Source: Takifugu bimaculatus
Lineage: Eukaryota > Chordata > Actinopteri > Tetraodontiformes > Tetraodontidae
Assembly: GCA_004026145.2 (NCBI GenBank)
Contig: CP034984.1
Span: 1,523,946-1,587,945, forward strand
DNA length: 64,000 nucleotides
Direction: 5' to 3'
This document shows positions 49,653 through 59,146 of this stretch, in pieces (positions within the stretch are counted from its first letter, which is position 1; each line of letters opens with the position of its first letter). Under the pieces are notes generated by a model that saw nothing but the letters and a program-made list of their open reading frames with translations, was not told where the DNA came from and did not search any database. The position numbers and the translations under genes are program-made.

Positions 49653-50075
49653 GCTTTGCATTTTAATTGAAGGCGAAGATAAAAGCAACTGCATGTGTGA
49701 GCATTGTAATAAAGGGTTGTGTCATTTGTTTAATGATGTCAAACTGTCTTGAATGGAAACACACTTATTTCTTAAAAACAAAAGCATAGCAGAACAGAGA
49801 TGTGGTTCAGAGAGACAAATCAACTCCCTCTGAATTCTGTAAAGTTGATGTTTATGCTGATCTGTCAGCATATTTCTATGTATTTAAATTGAATGGAAAT
49901 GTTTTATCTTTGAATGCTTGGCTCCTTTTGTGCAAAAAACCCAACTAATTTTGCTATCTTAGAACTGCATTTCAGAAGCCAGCTAAAATCCAGGTCCTGG
50001 CATCATCTGTAATACTAAAAAAATGGACTTTTGGACTAAACCCGAGCCTCGTGTGTCTCAGTGTAACTTAACGTT

Positions 50076-51027
50076 CTACACCTCAACACTAACTCTGCGT
50101 GTCCTTTTCTTTTTACAGAAGAGAATGAGCTGACTGATGTTTGCTTTCCCCGATTTGGTAATGAAGCAGTAGAGGAAAGGGTCCACGAGAGGGTTGAGGA
50201 TGGAGATGGCGACGCTGATCTTGTTTAGATAAAGCAGCCATGTTGCGTTCCTGCAGTCGTCCACTTGTGTCTGGAGGAGCATGATGACGTGTGTCGGTCC
50301 GAAGCAGATCAACAGGCATAGCAGGACCACTGTCAGCAGCTTGAAGATCTGCTTGCGTTCCTGTTCCTCTGTGGCCTGGTTGGATCCCACCGCCTTGTAG
50401 ATCCTCCAGGTGGAAAACATCACCAGGACAACGGGGACGATCAAGCCCAGAAAGAAGCGTGCCAAGCTGATCCGAGCCAGGTGATCTGACATGGGGAGGA
50501 CGATGTCGAAGCAGAGCGAGTGGCTGCCGTCCTCTTGGTAGGAGTCGTCCCAGGTGATGGTGGTGGCGTTGAAACAGACCACCGCCACCCAAATGGCAGC
50601 GCTGACGGCTGTTGCCGTGGTGATTTTCCTGCAGACCATGTACTTGAACGGATGAACCACTGCCAGGTAGCGGTCGAAGGCGATGCAGCAGAGCAGAGCC
50701 TCGCTGGTGTAAAAGTTGGTGAAGAGAATGTTGATGGAGAGGATGCAGACGAAGCCTCCGTGCACCCACACGCCGCTCCACAGGTAGTCCAACCACACCG
50801 AGAGGCCGGCGGCGAAGCTCAGGTCGCTGAGCGCCAGGTTGAACAAGGTACACGCCAAGCTCGTTCTTCTTCCTAATGTGCTTCCAGGCCACGTGGAGGG
50901 CGAAGGCGTTGGATGGGACCGTGAGGACGATGACGAATATGTAGAAGAACATAAATCCCCTCTTCCTGGATGTGTTGTCATCCACGTAGCACTCGAAAAA
51001 GCTTTCTTCCAGGGACAAGTTTTCCAT
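50076..51027 (-). CDS. gpr65: Proton-sensing G-protein-coupled receptor GPR65 (TDAG8), with one apparent frameshift
   Basis: Rhodopsin-family receptor of the GPR4/GPR65/GPR68/GPR132 group; the mammalian protein couples extracellular acid to cAMP. The start is MENLSLEESFFECY, with two N-glycosylation sequons (NLS, NTS), followed by TM1 (FMFFYIFVIVLTVPSNAFAL). TM2 carries NLALSDLSFA, TM3 ends DRYLAVV, TM6 has CFGPTHVIMLL and TM7 ends NPLVDPFLYCF, using the DPxxY variant typical of this family. The KKNELGVYL segment runs into NLALSDL only if one extra base at 50844-50846 is ignored. The whole gene is 952 bases, one too many for 317 codons, and would give 316 residues (human 337). Assignment to GPR65 rests on similarity plus its convergent position next to kcnk10, as in human. 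A single coding exon is seen. Confidence 0.82.
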
Positions 51028-51079
51028 TGGCGTGGCGATGATGTGCCCGTGCCTTTTTGAAAAAGGGGCAAAGGAAGGT

Positions 51080-54000
51080 GTGACAGAATCTAAGAAAAAA
51101 ATGCTCTTGGTGGGAGGTTTGCGGACTTAGCTGAAGCTCTAAAAGTTTATAACTTTGCATCTAAACAGAAGCAGAAGCTCAAACCCGCTCTAAATAAATG
51201 TGAAGCCGTACTCACGTTGTGGCTGTTGTTGACAGTGTCTCGTCCATAAAAGGTGCTTTCGCTGAGGCGGCCACATTAAAAAAGAATCAGGCTCATTCAG
51301 TCGACTATGGGAAAAGGGAAAAGGCAGCGGCAGTAACCCCCTTGTTGCCCCTGACAACCGAGTGCCATTAAATACGTGATAGAGCAAACTACCGGTGCTG
51401 GTGACACAGCAGCTTTTAATTTCGATGCTCCATCGACTGTTTTTATGGTTGGTTTGTCAATACAGATGCAGGTTAAGGTCTGATTATTGTTGCCCACAGG
51501 AGGAAGAAACTGTAAGAACCACAGTCAGAGCTCTGTGTTACAGTAAATGTAAACAAAGGGCATAAAAATCAGGTGGTGGTGGTGGGGGGGGGTTCTTTTT
51601 ATTATCAGTAAACCAAGCCTTTTGGTAGCTATTATATTTACTTTTGGTGAGCAGCCTTTCTACCATCTGTTCCTCAACATGCTTCCTTCACCCCTCCGGT
51701 GACATAGTGGGCACAATGGGGAAGTCTGAGCCAGGTCAGGAACAATAACAGATGTGTGGCCCCCAGATGTTTGCCAGCTGGGCTCTTTTCCTGGTCTGTC
51801 TCCAGCCTGGGGATTCTTCACTTTCTGGACACTGGGGGAGCCAACTGGGGACAAACTGCATCCAGAAGCACAGGTTAAACCCTGTCGACTCCGATGATGG
51901 GGGGGTGACCTTGAGGGTGACCTTGAGTCAAAACATCATACAACAAACAGCAGAAATAGTAGCACTGGAAAGACAATGGGTATGTTTTAATAATGACATA
52001 AAAGAATAGGTAAAACAGATACATACGTCCAATTGGCGTTCAATTATGGGAAAAGCAAAGTCAGGCCTGTCACCTATATTATCACCTCGAGAAGGGTGTC
52101 TTTTACAAAACATTACTATATAATTTAGACTTACATTGTTACTTAAAGCATCACATTTGGTATTTTCACTGGAACGGGTCCACTGGCCTCGCTGGGAGCG
52201 TCATGTGGTCAAGATTTAAAACACAAATCAGCCATAACATTATAAGAAGGATTCTACCGCCCTCTTGCGGCATGATTGGGAACATACGGACGTCAGTTAC
52301 CTGAAGCAACAGCAGAGCTGTTCTGCTGGTTCGTAAAGATCAAACACTATAAATACTGTCATTTTTTTCCCCATTTCTTTCAGAGATATTTCAATCCAAA
52401 TACGACTGATGAGGATGAACTGCAATAAATTAACATCTGAGAATAAATAACACTAATTAACAGAGGAAGTGTTCTAAAAGGGGAGCTTCGCTAAATCAGT
52501 GTACAATCTTAACTAAGAAAGAAAACAATGACACACAAGAACTGACATGGATGAAAACAGGAAAAAAGAAAATTAACTGTTTTGTATTTTAAGTCATTTT
52601 CTAATTTTACAGCAACTTATTGACAAATCGCTTCCGTCTCAGAACCTTGAAAGTTGGACCACAAGTAACATAAAATCAACAATTTAGAGCAGCGAATCCT
52701 CCCTCAAGCACTTCCATGCGCTTGACCTCAGGTCTGTTGACGTTACAGGGTGCAACATCGCTTTGGTGTGACCATATAAGAAAATTTGTGATGCCTCTTC
52801 TCAATGACGTCCCTGAGGAAGTTTCCAGACAAGTCGCAGGCTCAGGGCGCCGTGGAGGAAGGCCAAATATGCAAAAAGTCAGTCTTTTCTCTCACAGATG
52901 CATTTCTAAATTAGCGAACACTCCTGAGTCGAGGCTCTTCACGCACAGGCGGCGTGTCACAGCTGGAGGTGGCATCAGTGTCGTTCAGTCATTCACAGAT
53001 CACCTGGAAACAGTTGGCTGCATGTGTGAATGGATGCAATCCATCATTTACAGAGGCCCAGAAGTGCAACAGCAGAACAAGAGACTTGGCTTATTAAAGT
53101 CACGAGATCAGAAAGAAAAGTGAGAAATGCTGTAAAGCATCACGCTGATGGAAGTGAGCTGGCGGCAGCGTCGTGATGAATGAGCGTGAAAGTTTAAGGG
53201 CCCTGCAGGGTCGAAGCTCTGCCCACAAAACGACGTCAGGTTCAGACAGGCTGAAGACCTTCTTGCATGCAAGCAAAACAGTTCCCCCCCCCCTTTTTTT
53301 TTTTTTTGCATTTGTCACTTTCTTTGAACATCTCTGCGGTAAAAGTAGATGTTAGATGTATCATATTCAGAAAATGCCCTCATTTTGTGTGCATTAAATT
53401 TTGATAAACACTGACATAACTCTGTTTATGGATCTTCTGAAGCATATTTGTCATATATGTCTCTTCTGCAAAAGCCTGAGATTAAACAGGTCTCAGCTCT
53501 GCAAAATAGAGTATTTTTAATGACATTAAATGGCAAAAATGTTCTTTTTTGTGGCAAAAATCACCTTTGATTAAAAAATGCTGCTAGATTTCACATTAGA
53601 GCATCAAGCACAACAAAATAAAGACACATCAGTGACTTACACCAGAAAACTAAATGCATTTAAGCTAAACTGCACGTTCTTAAGCAGTAAAAAGAATATT
53701 TAGCCAAATATTTTATGCAGAGTTTTCCATGAATCTTTTAAGCTGCATTAAGAGCTACCATCTGATTTTGTAATAACGTAAAAGCCATTTAACCCTAGTT
53801 TCCTGCATTGGGGAGAGCTGAAAAAAATAAAATAAATACACTTAAATAAAGCAGATGTTCAGTTTCACAGACAATGTGTATTTTTCAGAACATACGGGTC
53901 ACAGAAAAGGTTTATTTTTACATCTCTGCAGTTATCAAAATGCATAAATTTGGTCCTTAGAGTTCACAACTGCATTTTTTGATGGACTCAGTAGTCTGGC

Positions 54001-54209
54001 GTTCTAAACTAGTATTATGAATAAAAACTTCCACTGACTTGAGTCCAAACAAACAGTTTGAACGATTTTTGGTGCTGTCGTCTGTGTTTTTTTGGACATT
54101 AAACATCAGCAGAGTGTCCTAATGGAAGCTGAAATCCTAAAATCTGCGTCCATTATCAGATTTTCTCCAGGAATCGAATGTCCGACATCCTCCAATAGTG
54201 CTGCTTAAC
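51080..54209. other. Spacer between gpr65 and bdkrb1
   Basis: Three kilobases hold the gpr65 upstream region and the bdkrb1 downstream region. Features noted are a GGT/G-run at 51571-51592, a CTCF-like site at 52258-52270 and a C10-T15 homopolymer pair at 53284-53308. The plus-strand open frame at 52716-53123 (135 codons) has no recognisable family or splice context and is not called. Confidence 0.6.
52258..52270 (-). promoter_or_regulatory. CTCF-like site between gpr65 and bdkrb1
   Basis: The reverse complement reads CCGCAAGAGGGCG, a good match to the CTCF core (CCNCNAGRGGGCG). The core differs by one base from the site at 16498-16510 and lies in the opposite orientation. Binding is inferred, not shown. 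Confidence 0.4.
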
Positions 54210-54215
54210 TTTATT
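54210..54215 (-). terminator. bdkrb1: Candidate bdkrb1 polyadenylation signal
   Basis: TTTATT on the plus strand reads AATAAA on the minus strand, about 65 bases past the stop. Another candidate lies at 53911-53916. The short spacing makes the nearer one plausible but unproven. Confidence 0.4.
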
Positions 54216-54280
54216 AAAGCGTAATTGTTGCACATTAAATGTGAGGAGTCTCATTTCCTGGATACAATGATGACACAGTC

Positions 54281-55405
54281 TCAGGTTACCATTTCATTGG
54301 GGATGAACACCGTCTTTATTTGCTCCGTTCTGTTGATGTAAGCCGACACGACGGAGCGCTGAAAGGTCGTCATGTCCGAACCTCTGCGGCTGTGCCGGGT
54401 CCTCCTGCAGATGTCTCGCACTTTCCTCTGAAAGTACTGCCCGGAGAAGACGTACAGCAGCGGGTTCAGGGCGCTGTTCAGGAAGGCCAGGTAGACTGAA
54501 ACCTGGGCGGCGATGTTCAGAGCGTGGTACCACTTCGCCTCGTCCAGCACCTCCGCATCGCTGAGGATGTCCAGGAAGACGACCACCTGGAACGGACCCC
54601 AGCACAGCAAGAACACCAGCGTGACGGCATACACCAGCACCGTGGCCTTCCTGTCGTTGATGTCACGGAAGCCGGAGCTCTCTCTCCTCTCCGATAAAGA
54701 CCTGAGGATGTTCACGCTGCTGAAAAGAATGACCAGAAAAGGCACCAAGAAGCCCACCACGTTCATCAGGAGCTGGTGGGCCAGCTTCCAAGCGTCTCCA
54801 TGACTGTAGTCCAGCACGCAGGCCGTCGTCCTCAGCTCCTTGATGAACTTGACCTTTCTGTGAAGCATGTTGGGCGTGCTCAGCAGGAGGCCCCACAACC
54901 ACAGCAGGAGGCAGATCACCTTTGCGTAGAGGGTCCGTCTCAGCCGCGCGGCTTCCATGGTCTTCACCAGCGCCAGGTAGCGGTCCACACTTATCATGAC
55001 CAGCGTGTAGCTGCTGGTGTAGAAGTTGACCGCGATGGCCGAGTTGACCAGTTTGCACAGGGCTTCCCCGTAAGGCCAGTTGTACTGGTTCAGGATATTC
55101 ATGGCCCAGAACGGAAGGCCGCACAGCAGGACAAAGTCGGCCAGCGCCAGGTTGCTCAGGTAGATCTCGGCGACGGTCAGTCGGTCCTTGTGGATCAGGT
55201 ACACCAGCAGCACGAAGGCGTTAAAGAGGAGCCCAAACAGGCATAAGGTGAAGATGTAGGGGGGGATGATGGCATAGATCAGATCCCACTCCTCATGGAG
55301 GGAAGGGTCTGAGGAATTGGATGGGATGGAAATGTTTTCCTGCCACAGCCTGGTCAGAGGTGCAAACTCCTCCACCTCCATGTCTAGAAGCGAACAGCCA
55401 GACAT
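54281..55405 (-). CDS. bdkrb1: Bradykinin receptor B1
   Basis: Seven-transmembrane receptor for kinin peptides. One intact open exon of 374 residues from MSGCSLLDMEVEEF. A second Met at 55381 directly follows an acceptor-like TTCTAG, so the true coding exon may begin there after a 5' intron. The N-terminus carries glycosylation sequons (NIS, NSS). EEWDLIYAIIPPYIFTLC leads into TM1 and resembles the human B1 EAWDLL segment. TM2-3 show TVAEIYLSNLALADF and LPFWAMNILNQYNWPYGEAL, then the ionic-lock DRYLALV. TM7 has NSALNPLLYVFSGQYFQRKV. B1 identity comes from that N-terminal match and from gene order, since B1 lies downstream of B2 on the same strand as in human. No frame break was seen. Confidence 0.88.
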   Translation of the reverse strand: MSGCSLLDMEVEEFAPLTRLWQENISIPSNSSDPSLHEEWDLIYAIIPPYIFTLCLFGLLFNAFVLLVYLIHKDRLTVAEIYLSNLALADFVLLCGLPFWAMNILNQYNWPYGEALCKLVNSAIAVNFYTSSYTLVMISVDRYLALVKTMEAARLRRTLYAKVICLLLWLWGLLLSTPNMLHRKVKFIKELRTTACVLDYSHGDAWKLAHQLLMNVVGFLVPFLVILFSSVNILRSLSERRESSGFRDINDRKATVLVYAVTLVFLLCWGPFQVVVFLDILSDAEVLDEAKWYHALNIAAQVSVYLAFLNSALNPLLYVFSGQYFQRKVRDICRRTRHSRRGSDMTTFQRSVVSAYINRTEQIKTVFIPNEMVT

Positions 55406-56148
55406 GACTCATCACTAAACATCTGCACACTGAAAATGTTTTAAAAAGACAGTTCCCGCACGTTTTCACCCTCATGCCTGCATCTCACGGGTTTCTGCGC
55501 GTTTCACTCATGCGGAAGCTGAAATTTAAGCCAGCAGCCTGTGTTTACCTGTCTTTGAAGTTCGGCACCGGATTCTGTTTACACATGCCCGCCCACGTGC
55601 ACAGGGTGTGACGGAAAAGCTGTAATGGTGAATCTGGAAGAGTCGCGAGCGACAACGTGCAGCCTTTCACGCATGCAAGACCGGAGCAAACGAAGGAACG
55701 GACGGGCGCATTCAAGAATTCACCTGGAAGAACCGTGCGCACATTTACGCATGCACATGAGGAGACCAGAGGGTGAAAGGGAGCCAGAACTCCAAGAACC
55801 AGTCAGCAACAGATTCCAACAAATACAGAAACAACCTGTCTAGGCGTCAGATCCATAAAGGTGAAACCAAAAGAAACAAACCGCTGAGTAGAGAAGTTAA
55901 AAAGTTCTTACCAAAGATCACCGGGAAAGATTCCTGTGGCGGCAAGAAGATGCATCTGGAACCCAGCTCATGTGTGTGTGAGTGTGAGTGTGTATGTGTG
56001 CGTATACACTGAGCTTGTGGTAAGAACATACAGAGAGTGAGGGGAGAGATCTACTCCCGGCCTTCTTGTATACAGACTTGCATTCTTCCACACCCTCGGC
56101 CGAGAACTTCAATGCATCATTTTGTTTATCAGAGAGTCAGAATTTTAT

Positions 56149-56193
56149 GTGTGTGTGTGTGTGTGTGTGTGTGCGTGGGGGGGGGGGGGGGGG
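56149..56193. repeat. (GT)n tract followed by a 17-base G run
   Basis: About 13 GT units (56149-56174) are followed after GC and GT by 17 consecutive G. Such a tract can form G-quadruplex or Z-DNA and is prone to sequencing length error. Confidence 0.9.
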
Positions 56194-57060
56194 TGGTTGT
56201 GTGTGTGGGTCTTAGAGATAAGCTGAAGCTGCCAACGCACCAAAGTGGAGCTGACCAGATAAAACTGTCAACAACTTTCATCAGCGGATGGAATATCCTT
56301 AACGTGAGACCAACCCAATAACTTTTATACCTAAACAACATTTTTGAGGCGGCGACTTACGTAAAGATCGTGCACATTCATGTAGAGGTTGTCTACGGGT
56401 TATAAGCTGTAATTCTTCAACAGAGCAATTGTCTGTAAATGTTGTGAATCATGTAAACATCAAAAGAGGGTCACACAGACCACATATCTTTTCATCTGAT
56501 GTCATGAGAAGTTTTATTATAAAAGCAAACAACGGAGTTTCCGCGTCCGTTTTACGGTCAACACAAGCATTGACGTTTTCCCTACAGCTCTCTGGCTTCT
56601 TGTCGTACAGGAATCATATTTCGTGCGAGGAAATCCATCCACGTAAGAGCGGGGACGAACTTGAATACTCTCTGAGGAACAGTCCCAGAGTCAGAACCAA
56701 CATTAGAGGAGCTACAGAATACTTCTGTATGAAGTATTCTCATACTATGTGTGTAGGAACTAAGCAAGAGAACATCGGAAAGCTCCACCAAACTAAAATC
56801 CTGCTAGTACATGGAGTCAAAGGTCAAGTAAGTTATATCTGAGAGCACCTAGCTTATTTTAAAGGACGGAATACAGGAAGTTGAGGATCATACAGTAAAA
56901 GAAGCATAGAATGGTAGTTAATAAACAATTTTCTGCAGTAAGGACTCTTTTTTTGCCACGCCCTGCTGGCTTACAGCTTTAAGCTAAAAGTTTCAAGGGT
57001 GTATGTGGGTTTTTTTTAACCACCACTTTTTGAGCAGCATTTAAAAGCTGATGTAAACAG

Positions 57061-57130
57061 TGAGCTGTCTGCAACAGCTCATCGGAGGAGTGACTGTGTG
57101 ATGATGATCCTCAAGAATGGGGATCATCAT
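57061..57130. repeat. Two consecutive perfect stem-loops
   Basis: TGAGCTGT (57061-57068) pairs with ACAGCTCA (57074-57081) around a 5-base loop. ATGATGATCC (57101-57110) pairs with GGATCATCAT (57121-57130) around a 10-base loop. No gene context explains them. Confidence 0.7.
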
Positions 57131-58867
57131 TCTTACATCATCCCACTCTGCACCGCTGCCAGACACCCAAACATTCGGCTTTCAGCAGATACTTGACCTG
57201 AAATACATAGAGGGTGTTGCAGATCAGCTACAGGCAAAGCCAGAGGCTAATGTTAGCATACAGACTGTAGCAGCAGGTAACTGTTACCCAGGTGGGCTCA
57301 AACCTCTTGTACGTGACAGTGAAATCCCTTCCCTACATCATAGAGGTGCCAAAGCTATGCTAACGTTGTGAAAATCAGAGCATACACCAGGAGCTGTGGG
57401 AGGGTCTTGGAGCACAGGTAGACTGCTGTTTATTTATTTACTTTACTCGAGTTTTTCTAATTATGAGCATTATGAGTTATTTTTTTTAATAACCGTTCTG
57501 TAGAAATTCAACACACCTTCTTCTATGTTAAGGTTCTCACTTCCAGATGTGCTCAGGTGTTTCTAACAGCTGCCTGACTGCTCGCTAACATTTAAGTCAC
57601 CAAGGAGGAGACAATAACTCGGTTTCGCTGTGAGGAATTTGTTACAAATTGTGCAGAAATGTGCAAGATGTCCATGTTAAAAGGGTTCGCTCTAATAAGA
57701 GTTATAAACACAAGTTCAAAATTCTTGTGTTATTGTCTCTGCCAACAGTTTCTTGGACTACTGTTGGGATTCCTGTGTGGATTTTTAACAAAATCCAGTA
57801 GAATGGGAGGGAACCTTTAACCCTTTAACCTTGGTCCTGGTCCTGAATAAATGGTTAGAATTGTTAGTCCTAGTAGAGTTTTTATTATTTCATAATAAGT
57901 CTGTCTCCAAAAAAAAAAAAAAAAGCCCCTAAAAATACAGAGAATTTATTCTATTGTGGCTACACGAGCTAATCTTCTCATTAAGAAAACAAACAGGAGG
58001 ATCTTGCCAGAATCTTCATTTAAAACCAAAGAATGAAATTTGTTGCTTTGGTTCCATCCAAACAATGTCTGAGGGGGGAAAAGGATGCTGCTGTGGTGTG
58101 AGACCACTGCAGAGACCCTTGTGGGAAAGAGAAAATCATCACCGTGGAAAACGACACACTCGTGAAGCATCACAGATGCTGGGGATCAACCGTGCAGGAG
58201 CTTCAAGTTGGGTCTAAACATGTGGTTCTATACATGTTCTGATGGTTCATTGCCCGGCCCTTGTGGTTGTTCTTGGCAACTGAGGCTCATATTTCTCCTC
58301 TCAGCAGTGTTCCAACACTGTAGTTTACTGGTCCCCAGACCCGACCAAGCTACTGGTTCAAGCCTGGACACACTCCTTCCGTCTTCCTGTCACCATATTC
58401 CAGACTGACATTAAAGAAAGTTGTTCAATCGGTGTATTTTTGGCAGTAATTCTACCCTGCAGCCCGACTCCGTCTGCCTGTTTTTGTTCCGCAGCATTTT
58501 CCAGCTCCAGCGACGGTGGCGAAGGCTGACTCCCAACGAAGGTTTCCTGTTTGGCCAAACATGCCTTCATTCTGCAGACAAACTGAGGGTGTATCCGCGG
58601 CCGCAGCCCACGCTGAATCAACACCGGCCCGTTAAACACTGCAGCGTGGGGAGAGCAGCGGTGTGTTGCGACAGCTCCAGAGCACACAGCCAACAAAAAG
58701 AAGCGTGTAAGTGTGTGTGCGCACATGTGTGTGTGTGTTTGTGTGTCACTGCTGGAAAATCTCTGACAGACTACTGGTTCTGACTCAGAGACTGAGTCAA
58801 GCAAGCCGGAAAAAAGGTTTGGCTCATTTAAACGCATCACAATAATGTAACAGGAAAACTCTCAAGT

Positions 58868-58873
58868 TTTATT
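58868..58873 (-). terminator. bdkrb2: bdkrb2 polyadenylation signal
   Basis: TTTATT on the plus strand gives AATAAA on the minus strand, about 275 bases past the bdkrb2 stop, implying a short 3' UTR. Confidence 0.5.
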
Positions 58874-59146
58874 GGACATTCATTTACAAGTCAACTATTT
58901 ACAACTGAGCGAAGCGGCGTGAAACCTGTGTTTACATGTAATCTGGAGATCAATATTCAGAAAGGTCCTGCCTTTTGGTCGTCAGCTAATGACGTTCACT
59001 TTAACAAAATGTTGTTTTTTTTCCCTTTCAGGCCAGAACAAGCTGAGATGAACTCAAGCCAGGATCTTTGGTCCCCTTAGAAGACACACTACTATTACAT
59101 TATCCTTAGATAATGAAGTGGCCTGAGAAGAACTGCGGTTCACATT

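Larger units (their letters stand above)
55410..58860. other. Spacer between bdkrb1 and bdkrb2
   Basis: This is the upstream region of bdkrb1 and downstream region of bdkrb2. It contains a GT-rich tract at 55970-56003, a (GT)n plus 17-G run at 56149-56193, two consecutive stem-loops at 57061-57130 and an A-run near 57908-57923. No coding gene was recognised; the longer open frames (56429-56842, 58421-58783) lack any family signature. Confidence 0.6.

Noticed and set aside
50076..51071. 331-codon reading of gpr65 starting at MPLFQKG
   Set aside because: Its first 80 or so codons are out of frame; TM1 and the natural start MENLSL lie in the neighbouring frame, so the N-terminus of this reading is an artefact of the extra base.
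52716..53123. 135-codon plus-strand frame between gpr65 and bdkrb1
   Set aside because: No recognisable family and no supporting splice sites, promoter or polyA signal; could not be supported as a gene.
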